From NCBI RefSeq assembly GCF_004341245.1, contig NZ_SLWY01000025.1, positions 1 through 48,692 of the forward strand: 48,692 bases of DNA, given 5' to 3'. A model generated the notes under the pieces. The model searched no databases. It saw only the letters and a list, made by a program, of their open reading frames with translations, and was not told where the DNA came from. This DNA is from Plasticicumulans lactativorans. GTDB lineage: Bacteria > Pseudomonadota > Gammaproteobacteria > Competibacterales > Competibacteraceae. Each line of letters opens with the position of its first letter. Position 1 is the stretch's first letter. Below, piece after piece: positions 24,778 through 32,839 of this stretch. Position numbers and translations under genes: made by a program.

Positions 24778-26607
24778 CTACAGACCGTACTCGATCGCGA
24801 GCCAGGCTTCGCGGCCGGGCATCGCGTAGCCCTCGACGGTCTGGTAGTCGCGGTCGAAGACGTTGTTGACCTTGGCCTTCAGCGTCCAGTCGCGGTCGAG
24901 GCGGTAGCCCGCGCGCAGGTTGAGCAGCGCGTAGCCGGTCTGCGGCAGCTCGCTCGGGTAGCTCGCCGCGAACACCGTCGCGCCGCCGCTCCAGGCGCCG
25001 AAGTCACGGTCGACGTCGAGGCGCAGCGTGCGGTCGGGGCGGTTGGGCAGCGCGCGGCCGGTGCGCGCGTCCTCGGCGTCGAGCAGGTCCAGGTTGAGCG
25101 CGAGCTGCCAGCCGTCGAGGTGGGCGCTGGCACCGAGCTCGACGCCGCGCAGGCGCGCGCGGTCGACGTTGTCGGGGCGGAACTTGAAGTTCGCGTCCGG
25201 CGCCCAGTTGATCAGGTCCTCGACGCGCGAGTGGAACAGCGCGGCGCGCCACTGCACGCCGACGAAGGTCTGCTCGAAGCCGAGGTCCCACGAGCGCGAG
25301 GACTCCGGGCGCAGGTCCGGGTTGCCGACCGCGAAGGGCGTGTCGGGGTAGTAGAGGTCGTTGAAGCTCGGCGCCTTGTAGCCGGTGCCGTAGCTCGCGG
25401 TGACCCGCGACGACGGCGTGAACTGCCAGCCGGCGCCGAAGCGCCCGGTGTTGTGGCGGCCGAGGTCGTCGTAGTCGTCGCTGCGCAGGCTGGCCTGCAG
25501 GTCGACGTCGCCGAGGCGCAGCGTGTCGCTGACGAACAGCGCGTTGTCGTCGCGGGTGCGCTGGCTGTAGTCCTGCACGCTGGCGCCGGAGACGCGCTCC
25601 TTCTGGTAGTCGTAACCGACGCTCAGCGTGTGGTCGTGGCCGAGGCTCAGGTCGTGCTGCCAGGTGAACTGGTCGCGGCGGGTGTTGAACTCGGCGATCG
25701 AGAAATCGTCGACGAACTCCTCGGCGCGGTCCTGGCTCTGGCCGAGCAGCGTCTTCATGCGCCAGACGTCGTTCAGGCGGTTGTCGGCCTGGATCGACAC
25801 CACCTGCTGCACGAAGTCGCCGTCGACCTTCGCCTCGGGCGGAAAGCCGTCGTAGGCGTTGTTGCCCTGGGCGCGCAGCAGCGTCACGCCGAAGCTCTGC
25901 CCGGGCGCGAACTCGCGGGTCACCGAAAGGTGGCCGAAGGTGTTGTGGTAGCCGTCGCGGTCGGGGTTGTAGCCGAAGTTCTCGGGCGTGGTGGCGTTGA
26001 AGCCCTCGGTGTCGTAGTGGCCGAGGGCGAGGCTGAAGCGGGTGTCGTCGACGCGTCCGCCGTAGCCGAGCAGCGCATCCACCCCCTGCGGCGAACCGAG
26101 CGCCGCCGAGCCCCACGCGCGCGGCTCGCCCTCGCCCTTTTTGGTGAAGATCTGCACCACGCCGCCGATCGCGTCGGAGCCGTACAGCCCCGACTGCGGG
26201 CCGCGCACGATCTCGATGCGGTCGATCACGCCGAGCGGCAGGTTCTGCCACGCCGGCGCGCCGAGCGTGGCCGAGCCCACCCGCACGCCGTCGATCAGCA
26301 GCAGCGTGTGGCCCGAATTGCTGCCGCGCAGGTACAGGCTGGTGACCTTGCCGGCGCCGCCGCTGCTGGCGACATCGACGCCGGTCAGGCCGTTCAGCAG
26401 CTCGCTGACCGACTGCGCCTGCGTGCGCTCGATGTCGGCGGCGGTGACCACGGTGGTCGCCGCGGTGGCGTGCGCGAGCGGCTGCTCGGTGCGGGTGCCG
26501 GTGATGGTGATCGTCAGCGGCGCCTCGGCCGGATCGGCCGGGTCGGCGGCGCCGGCGGCGAAGGGCAGGGCGGCGGCCGCGAGGCCGCCGAGGAACAGGT
26601 GTTTCAT
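24778..26607 (-). CDS. btuB: TonB-dependent vitamin B12 outer-membrane receptor
   Basis: A 609-residue receptor. A signal peptide (MKHLFLGGLAAAALPFAAGA) is followed by a TonB-box-like segment (APLTITITGTR), a plug domain with VTAADIERTQAQSVSELL and IEIVRGPQSGLYGSDAIGGVVQIFT, and a 22-strand barrel ending in NVFDRDYQTVEGYAMPGREAWLAIEYGL, with the terminal aromatic-rich strand used for outer-membrane insertion. The gene is preceded by a cobalamin riboswitch, which fixes the substrate class. The ATG at 26607 is chosen because the signal peptide begins there. The ribosome site is weak, which suits control at translation initiation. Confidence 0.93.
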   Translation of the reverse strand: MKHLFLGGLAAAALPFAAGAADPADPAEAPLTITITGTRTEQPLAHATAATTVVTAADIERTQAQSVSELLNGLTGVDVASSGGAGKVTSLYLRGSNSGHTLLLIDGVRVGSATLGAPAWQNLPLGVIDRIEIVRGPQSGLYGSDAIGGVVQIFTKKGEGEPRAWGSAALGSPQGVDALLGYGGRVDDTRFSLALGHYDTEGFNATTPENFGYNPDRDGYHNTFGHLSVTREFAPGQSFGVTLLRAQGNNAYDGFPPEAKVDGDFVQQVVSIQADNRLNDVWRMKTLLGQSQDRAEEFVDDFSIAEFNTRRDQFTWQHDLSLGHDHTLSVGYDYQKERVSGASVQDYSQRTRDDNALFVSDTLRLGDVDLQASLRSDDYDDLGRHNTGRFGAGWQFTPSSRVTASYGTGYKAPSFNDLYYPDTPFAVGNPDLRPESSRSWDLGFEQTFVGVQWRAALFHSRVEDLINWAPDANFKFRPDNVDRARLRGVELGASAHLDGWQLALNLDLLDAEDARTGRALPNRPDRTLRLDVDRDFGAWSGGATVFAASYPSELPQTGYALLNLRAGYRLDRDWTLKAKVNNVFDRDYQTVEGYAMPGREAWLAIEYGL

Positions 26608-26757
26608 GTCTGGTGAGTCCCCATGTGTCCGGAAGTCGACGCAATGGGGGCGAAGCGCACCCCGCTCGGGGTGCCGGGACAGGCGCGTGCCGGTCGCGCG
26701 GGTCGGCGACGGCACGCAGCTGTCGGTGTCGCCCGCCGCAACACCGAAGGGTCCGCG

Positions 26758-26931
26758 CGCAGGCCGGTCTACGGGCTCGCGCGCGGGCCCGGGGAGGGGA
26801 CCGGCCCGATCGCCTTCCCATGCCGGTGGCACAGTGGCGTGAGGATCGGGCTTGACGCGCTTACCGTTGCGGGGGCAGCGCCGGTGTTGCACCGGCTTCC
26901 CGTTTCAGTCCTCCGGGGAGGACCACCTGCG
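26758..26931 (-). promoter_or_regulatory. Cobalamin (B12) riboswitch controlling btuB
   Basis: On the minus strand the order is: the P1 strand CGCAGG (26931-26926), GGGAAGCCGGTG, the complementary CACCGGC, the conserved GCTGCCCCCGCAACGGTAA (about 26879-26861), the GCCACTGTG segment, the GGGAAGG segment, the B12 box AGCCCGTAGACCGGCC (26777-26762) and the closing CCTGCG (26763-26758). P1 pairs exactly. A further hairpin, CGGTGT/ACACCG (26746-26724), lies downstream without a T-run, so control may be translational rather than by termination. Excess cobalamin would shut down uptake. Confidence 0.95.
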
Positions 26932-26953
26932 GCGTTTCCAGCGGATGCGCCGC

Positions 26954-26983
26954 ACCTTACGGGCGCGCGCCGCACCGGGTCAA
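26954..26983 (-). promoter_or_regulatory. Candidate sigma-70 promoter of the btuB transcript
   Basis: On the minus strand TTGACC (26983-26978), 18 bases, TAAGGT (26959-26954). Transcription would start near 26947, about 16 bases before the riboswitch P1 helix. The -10 element is a moderate match. Confidence 0.5.
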
Positions 26984-27038
26984 TCGCCGGCTGGTAGTCG
27001 ACCGGTCGGCACGCGTCAAGCCGCGGCTACATGTTTCA

Positions 27039-27060
27039 CCCTCTCCCTGCAGGGAGAGGG
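27039..27060. repeat. 22-bp perfect palindrome, related to the dispersed repeat
   Basis: CCCTCTCCCTG and its exact reverse complement are directly adjacent. The C-rich arm is shared with the repeat copies in hsdM. It is followed by GGGGGGAGGGTG, which can pair with the CACCCTC just before it. Confidence 0.8.
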
Positions 27061-27097
27061 GCGGGGGGAGGGTGCTTGGCAGGCAAAGACCAAAGAC

Positions 27098-27136
27098 ACC
27101 CTCATCCCCGGCCCTTCCCCCAGAGGGGGAAGGGAG
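27098..27136. repeat. Palindromic dispersed repeat, intergenic copy
   Basis: It begins ACCCTCATCCCCGGCCC. CCCTTCCCCC (27112-27121) and GGGGGAAGGG (27125-27134) form a ten-base-pair stem around AGA. It is the same family as the two copies inside hsdM. It lies upstream of the phosphatase-cob operon promoter. Confidence 0.85.
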
Positions 27137-27167
27137 AAAGGCGCGTGGCGGTCGTCGGCCGCGCGGT

Positions 27168-27195
27168 TTGTGGCGGGCATGGGGCTGGCTAGAAT
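27168..27195 (+). promoter_or_regulatory. Candidate sigma-70 promoter of the phosphatase-cobUTCS operon
   Basis: TTGTGG (27168-27173), 16 bases, TAGAAT (27190-27195). It lies 34 bases before the first ATG of the operon. The -10 element is a good match, the -35 a fair one. No riboswitch is visible between it and the gene. Confidence 0.6.
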
Positions 27196-27228
27196 ACGCG
27201 CCCCGTCCGTCGCCCCGAGGTTCGCCGC

Positions 27229-28008
27229 ATGTCCGCCAGCCCCTTCCTCCGCACCGCGATCGAGGCCGCCCGGGCCGGTGAGGTGGTGATCAAGCACTAC
27301 TACCAGAGCAACCTGCGCATCGAGATCAAGGCCGACCGCACGCCGGTGACCGTCGCCGACGTCGAGACCGAGCAGGCGATCCGCGGCGTGCTGGCGGGCG
27401 CCTTCCCCGAGCACGGCTTCTACGGCGAGGAGACCGGCCAGGAGCGGGCCGACGCCGAGTACGTCTGGCTGGTCGACCCGATCGACGGCACCAAGAGCTT
27501 CGTGCGCGAGTACCCGTTCTTCTCGACGCAGATCGCGCTGATGCACCGCGGCGAGTTCGTGCTCGGGGTGTCGAACGCGCCGCTGTTCGGTGAGCTCGCC
27601 CATGCCGAGCGCGGCCACGGCGCCTTCCTCAACGACAAGCCCGTGCACGTCAGCAACATCGCCGTGCTCGACCAGGCCACGCTGTCGCTCGGCAACACCA
27701 AGACGCTCGCCGGCGATCCCGCGTGCTGGGGCGAGCTCGCCAAGCTGATCCGCAGCGTCAGCCGCATCCGCGGCTACGGCGACTTCTACCACTACCACCT
27801 GCTCGCCAGCGGCAAGATCGACCTGGTGATCGAGTCCGACGTCGGCATCCTCGACGTCGCCGCGCTCGGCGTGATCGTGCAGGAGGCCGGCGGCACCGTC
27901 ACCGACCTCGACGGCAGGCCGCTCGGGCTTGCCAGCACCGGCATCATCGCCAGCAACGGCCCGATGCACCCCCACGCGCTCGCCGTCACCGCGGCACGCG
28001 GCGCGTGA
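27229..28008 (+). CDS. Inositol monophosphatase-family phosphatase (histidinol-phosphatase HisN-like)
   Basis: A 259-residue Mg-dependent phosphatase. Metal ligands are visible in GEETG (about 66-70), DPIDGTKSF (about 83-91) and IESDVGILDVAAL (about 203-215). The GYGDFYHYHLLASG stretch resembles the HisN histidinol-phosphatase branch more than SuhB; CysQ-type activity is the alternative. GAGG precedes the ATG. Its stop overlaps the GTG of cobU, so it is co-translated with cobalamin assembly genes. The reason is unclear, as the pathway's own phosphatase (cobC) is encoded two genes downstream. Confidence 0.85.
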   Translation: MSASPFLRTAIEAARAGEVVIKHYYQSNLRIEIKADRTPVTVADVETEQAIRGVLAGAFPEHGFYGEETGQERADAEYVWLVDPIDGTKSFVREYPFFSTQIALMHRGEFVLGVSNAPLFGELAHAERGHGAFLNDKPVHVSNIAVLDQATLSLGNTKTLAGDPACWGELAKLIRSVSRIRGYGDFYHYHLLASGKIDLVIESDVGILDVAALGVIVQEAGGTVTDLDGRPLGLASTGIIASNGPMHPHALAVTAARGA

Positions 28009-28544
28009 GCGCGGCGGCCGCGCACGAGCTGGTGCTCGGCGGCGCGCGCTCGGGCAAGTCGCGCTACGCGCAGGCGCAGGCGGCGGCGAGCGGGCTCGCC
28101 GTCACCTACATCGCCACCGCGCAGGCGCTCGATGCCGAGATGGCCGCGCGCATCGAACGCCACCGCGCCGAGCGCCCGGCCGGCTGGGGCCTGGCCGAGG
28201 CCCCGCTCGCCCTCGCCGCCGCGCTCGAAGCCCACGCCGCGCCCGGGCGCTGCCTGCTGGTCGACTGCCTGACGCTGTGGCTGAGCAACCTGCTGCTCGC
28301 CGACGCAGCCGGCGCGCGCCTCGCCGCCGAGACCGCCGCGCTGCTCGACGCGCTGCCGCGCCTGCCGGGGCGGCTCGTGCTGGTCAGCAACGAGGTCGGC
28401 CAGGGCATCGTCCCCGATAACGCGCTGGCGCGGCGCTTCCGCGACGAGGCCGGCTGGCTGCACCAGGCGCTCGCCGCGCGCTGCGCGCGCGTCACGCTGG
28501 TCGTCGCCGGCCTGCCGCTCAGCCTGAAGGAGCCCCCGCGATGA
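28005..28544 (+). CDS. cobU: Adenosylcobinamide kinase / adenosylcobinamide-phosphate guanylyltransferase
   Basis: A 179-residue bifunctional enzyme. It phosphorylates adenosylcobinamide and then attaches GMP. The P-loop is [11 protein letters not shown]. It is followed by [19 protein letters not shown], containing the His that receives GMP, then [13 protein letters not shown] and [11 protein letters not shown]. The GTG start overlaps the preceding stop (GTGA). Its own stop overlaps the cobT ATG (ATGA). The length is normal for the family. Confidence 0.94.
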   Translation: MSAAAAHELVLGGARSGKSRYAQAQAAASGLAVTYIATAQALDAEMAARIERHRAERPAGWGLAEAPLALAAALEAHAAPGRCLLVDCLTLWLSNLLLADAAGARLAAETAALLDALPRLPGRLVLVSNEVGQGIVPDNALARRFRDEAGWLHQALAARCARVTLVVAGLPLSLKEPPR

Positions 28545-29593
28545 GCCTCGACTGGCTGCATCACCCGCTGCCGGCGCCGTCGGCCGCCGCCGCCACCGCC
28601 GCCGCCGCGCGCCAGGCGCAACTGACCAAGCCGGCCGGCGCGCTCGGCCGCCTCGAAGCGCTGGCGCTGCGCCTCGCCGCGCTGCAGGGCGTGGCCTGCC
28701 CGCGGCTCGAGCGCGTGCGCATCGTCGTCTTCGCCGGCGACCACGGCGTGGTCGCGGAGGGCGTGTCGGCCTACCCGCAGGTGGTCACCGCCGAGATGCT
28801 GCGCAACTTCGCCCGCGGCGGCGCGGCGATCGCGGTGCTGGCGCGGCTGTGGGGGGCGACGCTGGAGGTGGTCAACGTCGGCACCGTGGCGCCGCTCGAA
28901 GCGCTGCCCGGCGTGCTCGACCGCCGCGTCGGCGCCGGCACCGGCAACCTGGTGCGCGAGCCGGCGATGAGCGCGACGCAGCTCGACGCCGCGCTCGCCG
29001 CCGGCTTCGAGGCCGCCGAGCGCGCCGCCGATGCCGCCGCGCAACTGTTCATCGGCGGCGACATGGGCATCGGCAACACCACCGCGGCGACCGCGCTCGG
29101 CTGCGCGCTGCTCGGCTGCGGCGCCGCGGCGCTGGCCGGGCCCGGCACCGGCCTCGACGCCGAGGGGGTGCGGCGCAAGGCGCGGCTGGTCGACGCCGCG
29201 CTCGCCCGCGCCGGGGTCAGCGACCCGCTCGACGCGCTGCGCGAGCTCGGCGGCTTCGAGCTGGCCGCGCTCGCCGGCGCCTGCCTGCGCAGCGCGCAGC
29301 GCGGCATCCCGGTGCTGGTCGACGGCTTCATCGCCAGCGCGGCGGCGCTCGCCGCGCGGCGCATCAACCCGGCGCTGGGCGACTGGCTCTTGCTGGCGCA
29401 CCGCTCGGCCGAGCCCGGCCACGCGCGCCTGCTCGCCGCGCTGGCCGACGGCGGCGAGGCGCCGCTGCTCGACCTCGGCCTGCGCCTGGGCGAGGGCAGC
29501 GGGGCGGCGGTGGCGCTGCCGCTGCTGCAGGCGGCATGCGCACTGCATGCGGACATGGCGACCTTCGACGAAGCAGGAGTGAGCAGGGCATGA
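28541..29593 (+). CDS. cobT: Nicotinate-nucleotide--dimethylbenzimidazole phosphoribosyltransferase
   Basis: A 350-residue enzyme that makes alpha-ribazole 5'-phosphate from dimethylbenzimidazole and nicotinate mononucleotide. Recognisable features are [15 protein letters not shown] near the N-terminus, [33 protein letters not shown] in the nucleotide site, and [18 protein letters not shown] with the catalytic Glu near the C-terminus. The size matches the E. coli enzyme. It overlaps cobU upstream and cobC downstream by four bases each. Confidence 0.95.
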   Translation: MSLDWLHHPLPAPSAAAATAAAARQAQLTKPAGALGRLEALALRLAALQGVACPRLERVRIVVFAGDHGVVAEGVSAYPQVVTAEMLRNFARGGAAIAVLARLWGATLEVVNVGTVAPLEALPGVLDRRVGAGTGNLVREPAMSATQLDAALAAGFEAAERAADAAAQLFIGGDMGIGNTTAATALGCALLGCGAAALAGPGTGLDAEGVRRKARLVDAALARAGVSDPLDALRELGGFELAALAGACLRSAQRGIPVLVDGFIASAAALAARRINPALGDWLLLAHRSAEPGHARLLAALADGGEAPLLDLGLRLGEGSGAAVALPLLQAACALHADMATFDEAGVSRA

Positions 29594-30198
29594 GCGTGAC
29601 CACCTTCGACCTGATGCGCCACGGCGAGCCGGAAGGCGGGCGCAAGTTCCGCGGCGCGCTCGACGACCCGCTGTCGGCGACCGGCTGGGCGCAGATGCGC
29701 GCGGCGGTCGCCGACGTGCGGCCGTGGGACCTGGTGCTGAGTTCGCCGCTGCGCCGCTGCGCCGAGTTCGCCGCCGAACTCGCCGAGCGCCACGAGCTGC
29801 CGCTGACGGTGGTGCCGGAGCTGCGCGAGATCGGCTTCGGCGCCTGGGAGGGCTTGCGCGTGCGCGAGGTCGAGGCGCGCTACGGCGAGGCGCTGACGCG
29901 CTTCTGGCGCGACGCCGAGAGCTACACGCCGCCGGGGGCGGAGCCGATCGGCGAGTTCGACCGCCGCGTCGCCACGGCCTGGGCGCAGATGCAGGCCATC
30001 GCCGCCGGCCGCCACGCGCTGGTGGTGTGCCACGGCGGGGTGATCCGCCTGCTGCTGCGCCAGGTGCTGGGCCTGCCGCTCGCGCGCATCTGGCGCGTCG
30101 ACGTGCCCTACGCCGCGCTGTCGCGGGTCGAGGTGCACCCCGAGCCCGACGGCAGCGCGCTGCCGGTGCTGGTGTTCCACGCCGGCCGCGTGGCGTGA
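29590..30198 (+). CDS. cobC: Alpha-ribazole phosphatase (histidine phosphatase family)
   Basis: A 202-residue histidine phosphatase. The catalytic motif is LMRHGEP (His11 the phospho-acceptor). It is followed by [21 protein letters not shown] and the second His in VVCHGGVIR. Placement between cobT and cobS, with ATGA and GTGA overlaps, supports removal of the 5'-phosphate of alpha-ribazole (or of the finished cobalamin phosphate) rather than a glycolytic mutase role. Confidence 0.9.
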   Translation: MSVTTFDLMRHGEPEGGRKFRGALDDPLSATGWAQMRAAVADVRPWDLVLSSPLRRCAEFAAELAERHELPLTVVPELREIGFGAWEGLRVREVEARYGEALTRFWRDAESYTPPGAEPIGEFDRRVATAWAQMQAIAAGRHALVVCHGGVIRLLLRQVLGLPLARIWRVDVPYAALSRVEVHPEPDGSALPVLVFHAGRVA

Positions 30199-30935
30199 GC
30201 CGCGCCTTCCTGCTGGCGCTCCAGTTCCTCACCCGCGTGCCGGTGCCCGCCGGCGCGCCGCCGACGCCGGCCGAGCTCGGCCGCTCGGCGCTGCACTACC
30301 CGCTGGTCGGCCTGCTGCTCGGCGCCGTGCTGGCGGTGCTGGCGCGGCTCCTGGCCGGCGCCGACGCCGGCCTCGCCGCGGCGCTGACACTCGCCATCTG
30401 GGTGCTCGCCACCGGCGCGCTGCACCTCGATGGCCTCGCCGATACCGCCGACGCCTGGGTGGGCGGCGCCGGCAGCCGCGAGCGCACCCTCGCGATCATG
30501 CGCGACCCGCGCTGCGGCCCGGTCGGCGTGGTCGTGCTGCTGCTCGCGCTGCTGCTGAAGTGGGCGGCGCTGCACGCGCTGTTCGCCACGACCGCCACGC
30601 CGTGGCTGCTGCTCGCGCCGATGCTCGGCCGCGCCGCGCTGCTCGCGCTGCTCGCCGGCACGCCCTACGTGCGCCCCGGCGGCCTCGGCGCGGCGCACGC
30701 CGCGCACCTGCCGCGGCGCGCCGCCGTGGCGGTGCTCGTCGCCTGCGCGTGCGCCTGTCCGCTGCTCGCCGGGGTGCACGGCCTCGTCGTGCTGGCCGCC
30801 GCCGCGGCCGCGCTCGCGTGGTGGCGGCGGGCGCTGCGCGCGCGCCTCGGCGGCACCACCGGCGACACGCTCGGCGCCGCCTGCGAGGGCGTCGAGGCAC
30901 TGGTGCTGGTCGCGGCGGCGCTGCCCGCCGGCTGA
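30195..30935 (+). CDS. cobS: Adenosylcobinamide-GDP ribazoletransferase (cobalamin synthase)
   Basis: A 246-residue membrane enzyme joining adenosylcobinamide-GDP to alpha-ribazole. It opens with LLALQFLTRVPVP and carries the acidic motif LHLDGLADTADAWVGG and then MRDPRCGPVGVV, the conserved core of CobS. Several hydrophobic helices follow. The GTG start overlaps the cobC stop. It is the last gene of the operon; the stop lies inside a hairpin at 30925-30951. Confidence 0.94.
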   Translation: MSRAFLLALQFLTRVPVPAGAPPTPAELGRSALHYPLVGLLLGAVLAVLARLLAGADAGLAAALTLAIWVLATGALHLDGLADTADAWVGGAGSRERTLAIMRDPRCGPVGVVVLLLALLLKWAALHALFATTATPWLLLAPMLGRAALLALLAGTPYVRPGGLGAAHAAHLPRRAAVAVLVACACACPLLAGVHGLVVLAAAAAALAWWRRALRARLGGTTGDTLGAACEGVEALVLVAAALPAG

Positions 30936-30951
30936 GGTCGCGCGCCGGCGG
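30925..30951 (+). terminator. Hairpin at the end of the cob operon
   Basis: CCGCCGGC (30925-30932) and GCCGGCGG (30944-30951) are exact complements with an 11-base loop that contains the cobS stop codon. Only two T residues follow, so termination would be weak or Rho-assisted. Confidence 0.4.
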
Positions 30952-31283
30952 TTCGGCGTACACGTGTGTTGCGATACGACTGTTCGCCGAAATTCCCGGA
31001 AAATCGTATCAAATCCGCCACATGGATGGTCCGGCCAGGGGGCTTCGCTTACGCTGCAATGCCGCAAATACATTCTCTTAACTGGAGGTAGTGCCTATCG
31101 ATACAGCCGAGATCTTGCTGGTACGTCCGTCGTGGCCCAGGCCCCAACAGGGCAGGGCAGCGGGACCGCCAGCGATCCGTCGCGATCCCCGGCATCCGTG
31201 CGCAAACAACGCCGCCGCGGGACGCCTCCGCCAAACGGGTCGTCAAGCAACCTACTCGCACTGGTCAAGTCAGGAGTCATCCG
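30952..31283. other. Intergenic region upstream of the lytic transglycosylase, with inverted repeat
   Basis: About 330 bases with lower G+C than the neighbours. GATACGA (30973-30979) and TCGTATC (31004-31010) are exact reverse complements 24 bases apart and could be an operator. A GGAGG followed by a GTG near 31085-31093 opens a frame that runs into the next gene in another phase; codon use is poor and I do not call it. The long leader may be a regulatory RNA, but no known class fits well. Confidence 0.45.
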
Positions 31284-31919
31284 ATGATCAACTTACCGCA
31301 GAAGTACCGAAAGACCGCGGCGCCCTCCGCCGCACCCGGCCTCACCACCGTCATCATCACCCTGCTGTTCGCCCTGCTGCTGCCCGCCGCGGTGGCCCGG
31401 GCCGACGACGAGCCGAGCGCCGCCGAGCGCTTCGAGCGCTGGAACACCGAATACGGTGATTCCGACAGGCTGTACGGCGCACGCATCAAGAAGCTCGCCG
31501 ACTACATCGAAGAGAATTTCGCGGTCGAGGAGGACCAGGCATTCTCGATCGTGTCGACGGCCGTGGAACACGGCAATCGACAAGGCATCAATCCCGAACT
31601 GCTGCTGGCCGTGATCGCGGTCGAGTCGACGTTCAAGCACGACGCGGTCAGCTCGCAGGGCGCGCGCGGCCTGATGCAGATCCTGCCGCGGGCGCATCCC
31701 GGCACGATCCGCGAGATCGGCGGCGCACACGCGCTGTTCGAACCCGAGAACAACATCAAGGTCGGTACGCAGATCCTGGTGTCGTATCTCAACGCCAGCC
31801 AGGGCGACATGCATCGGGCGCTCGCCCGCTACAACGGCAGCCTGGGCAGCAAGAAGCGCGCGCTGGCCTATTCGAGCAAGGTCATGCGCATCTACCGCCA
31901 GCTCCAGGGCGTTTCCTGA
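31284..31919 (+). CDS. Lytic transglycosylase (SLT domain), secreted or membrane-anchored
   Basis: A 211-residue protein. A signal anchor or signal peptide spans about residues 19-40 (LTTVIITLLFALLLPAAVARA). The SLT domain (about 95-205) has the catalytic Glu114 in LAVIAVESTF, then SSQGARGLMQILP and ALARYNGSLGSKKRALAY. It would cleave the MurNAc-GlcNAc bond of peptidoglycan in the periplasm. Its G+C content is a little lower than that of the cob genes before it. It stands alone; no secretion system or phage genes flank it. Confidence 0.88.
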   Translation: MINLPQKYRKTAAPSAAPGLTTVIITLLFALLLPAAVARADDEPSAAERFERWNTEYGDSDRLYGARIKKLADYIEENFAVEEDQAFSIVSTAVEHGNRQGINPELLLAVIAVESTFKHDAVSSQGARGLMQILPRAHPGTIREIGGAHALFEPENNIKVGTQILVSYLNASQGDMHRALARYNGSLGSKKRALAYSSKVMRIYRQLQGVS

Positions 31920-31931
31920 GGCCGGCGGCAT

Positions 31932-31949
31932 GCCGGGCCGCGGCCCGGC
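31932..31949. terminator. 18-bp palindrome after the lytic transglycosylase gene
   Basis: GCCGGGCC-GC-GGCCCGGC is a perfect palindrome starting 13 bases after the stop codon. It is followed by GTGATTTCC, a poor T-tract. It is a possible weak terminator. Confidence 0.35.
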
Positions 31950-32079
31950 GTGATTTCCACCGTTTCCCCGCCCCGATCCCGCCCCGCGGCGCAGCGGACG
32001 TGGTCGCGTACTTGCGGCCCGCGCCGGACGTGTCCGAACATGCCGCGGGCATCCCGCCCCGCAGCCACGCCCCGGCACG

Positions 32080-32766
32080 ATGAGCCAACCGTTCCAGATC
32101 GACACCCCGGACGAGCTCGAACCCGTCTGGGTGATCGTCGGCGGCTCGCTGCTGTCCGGTGCCGCGGGCTTCGTCAACTCGATCATGCTGGGCTTCTTCC
32201 ACCTGCCGGTGAGCCACCTGAGCGGCAGCGTCTCCAAGCTCGGCATCGACCTGGTGCGCGGCGACCATCTCGATTTCGTCCCCATCGCGCAGATCTTCGC
32301 GAGCTTCCTGTTCGGCGCCTTCCTGTCGGGCCTGATCATCGGCAGCTCGTCGCTGCGTCCCGGCCGGCGCTACGGCTACGTGCTGTTGCTCGAAGGCGTG
32401 CTGCTCGGCGGCGCGGCGATCGGCCTCTTGCAGGCCCGGTGGTGGAGCGTGCTGCTCGCCGCCGCCGCCTGCGGCCTGCAGAACGCGATGGCGAGCACCT
32501 ACCGCGGCATGATCCTGCGCACCACGCACGTCAGCGGCGTGGTCACCGACATCGGCGTGCAGCTCGGGCAGATGGTGCGGCGCCACCGGGTGGTGCCGTG
32601 GCGCCTGCTGATGCTGTTCATGCTGCTCGGCGGCTTCTTCACCGGCGGCGTGCTCGGTGCCCTGTGGAACGACTGGTATGGCGCCGGCGCGCTGTGGATC
32701 GCCGCGTTCGGCGCGCTGTTCGCGGGCATGCTCTACCTGATCATGTTCCCGCACGACCCCTTCTGA
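32080..32766 (+). CDS. DUF1275 (YoaK-like) membrane protein
   Basis: A 228-residue protein with about six hydrophobic helices. The family pattern is visible in LLSGAAGFVNSIMLGFF, SHLSGSVSKLG, the SFLFGAFLSGLIIG helix and AAAACGLQNAMASTYRGMILRTTHVSGVVTDIG (conserved QNA and T-H-x-S-G-x-x-T-D positions). DUF1275 proteins are small inner-membrane proteins of unknown, possibly transport, function. No clear ribosome site precedes the ATG. It is convergent with the nuclease gene at 32840. Confidence 0.88.
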   Translation: MSQPFQIDTPDELEPVWVIVGGSLLSGAAGFVNSIMLGFFHLPVSHLSGSVSKLGIDLVRGDHLDFVPIAQIFASFLFGAFLSGLIIGSSSLRPGRRYGYVLLLEGVLLGGAAIGLLQARWWSVLLAAAACGLQNAMASTYRGMILRTTHVSGVVTDIGVQLGQMVRRHRVVPWRLLMLFMLLGGFFTGGVLGALWNDWYGAGALWIAAFGALFAGMLYLIMFPHDPF

Positions 32767-32839
32767 GCCGCGCGGCACTCCGCCCCTGCGGCCGCCATGC
32801 CGGACGCCTTCGGACCGGCCTCCCGTGGCGGCGGCTCGA

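Noticed and set aside
27039-27136. CRISPR-like repeat array
   Set aside because: Only two palindromes of differing sequence, with no regular spacers and no cas genes.
31190-31260. Fragments resembling a c-di-GMP (GEMM) riboswitch (GCAAAC, GGGACGC, CTCCG) before the lytic transglycosylase gene
   Set aside because: The stems do not form, the tetraloop and its receptor are missing, and the conserved AGGGCAAACC block is absent. The matches are likely chance.
31092-31459. GTG-initiated frame with a GGAGG site upstream of the lytic transglycosylase gene
   Set aside because: It runs through and out of phase with the real gene, has no domain features and uses codons poorly.
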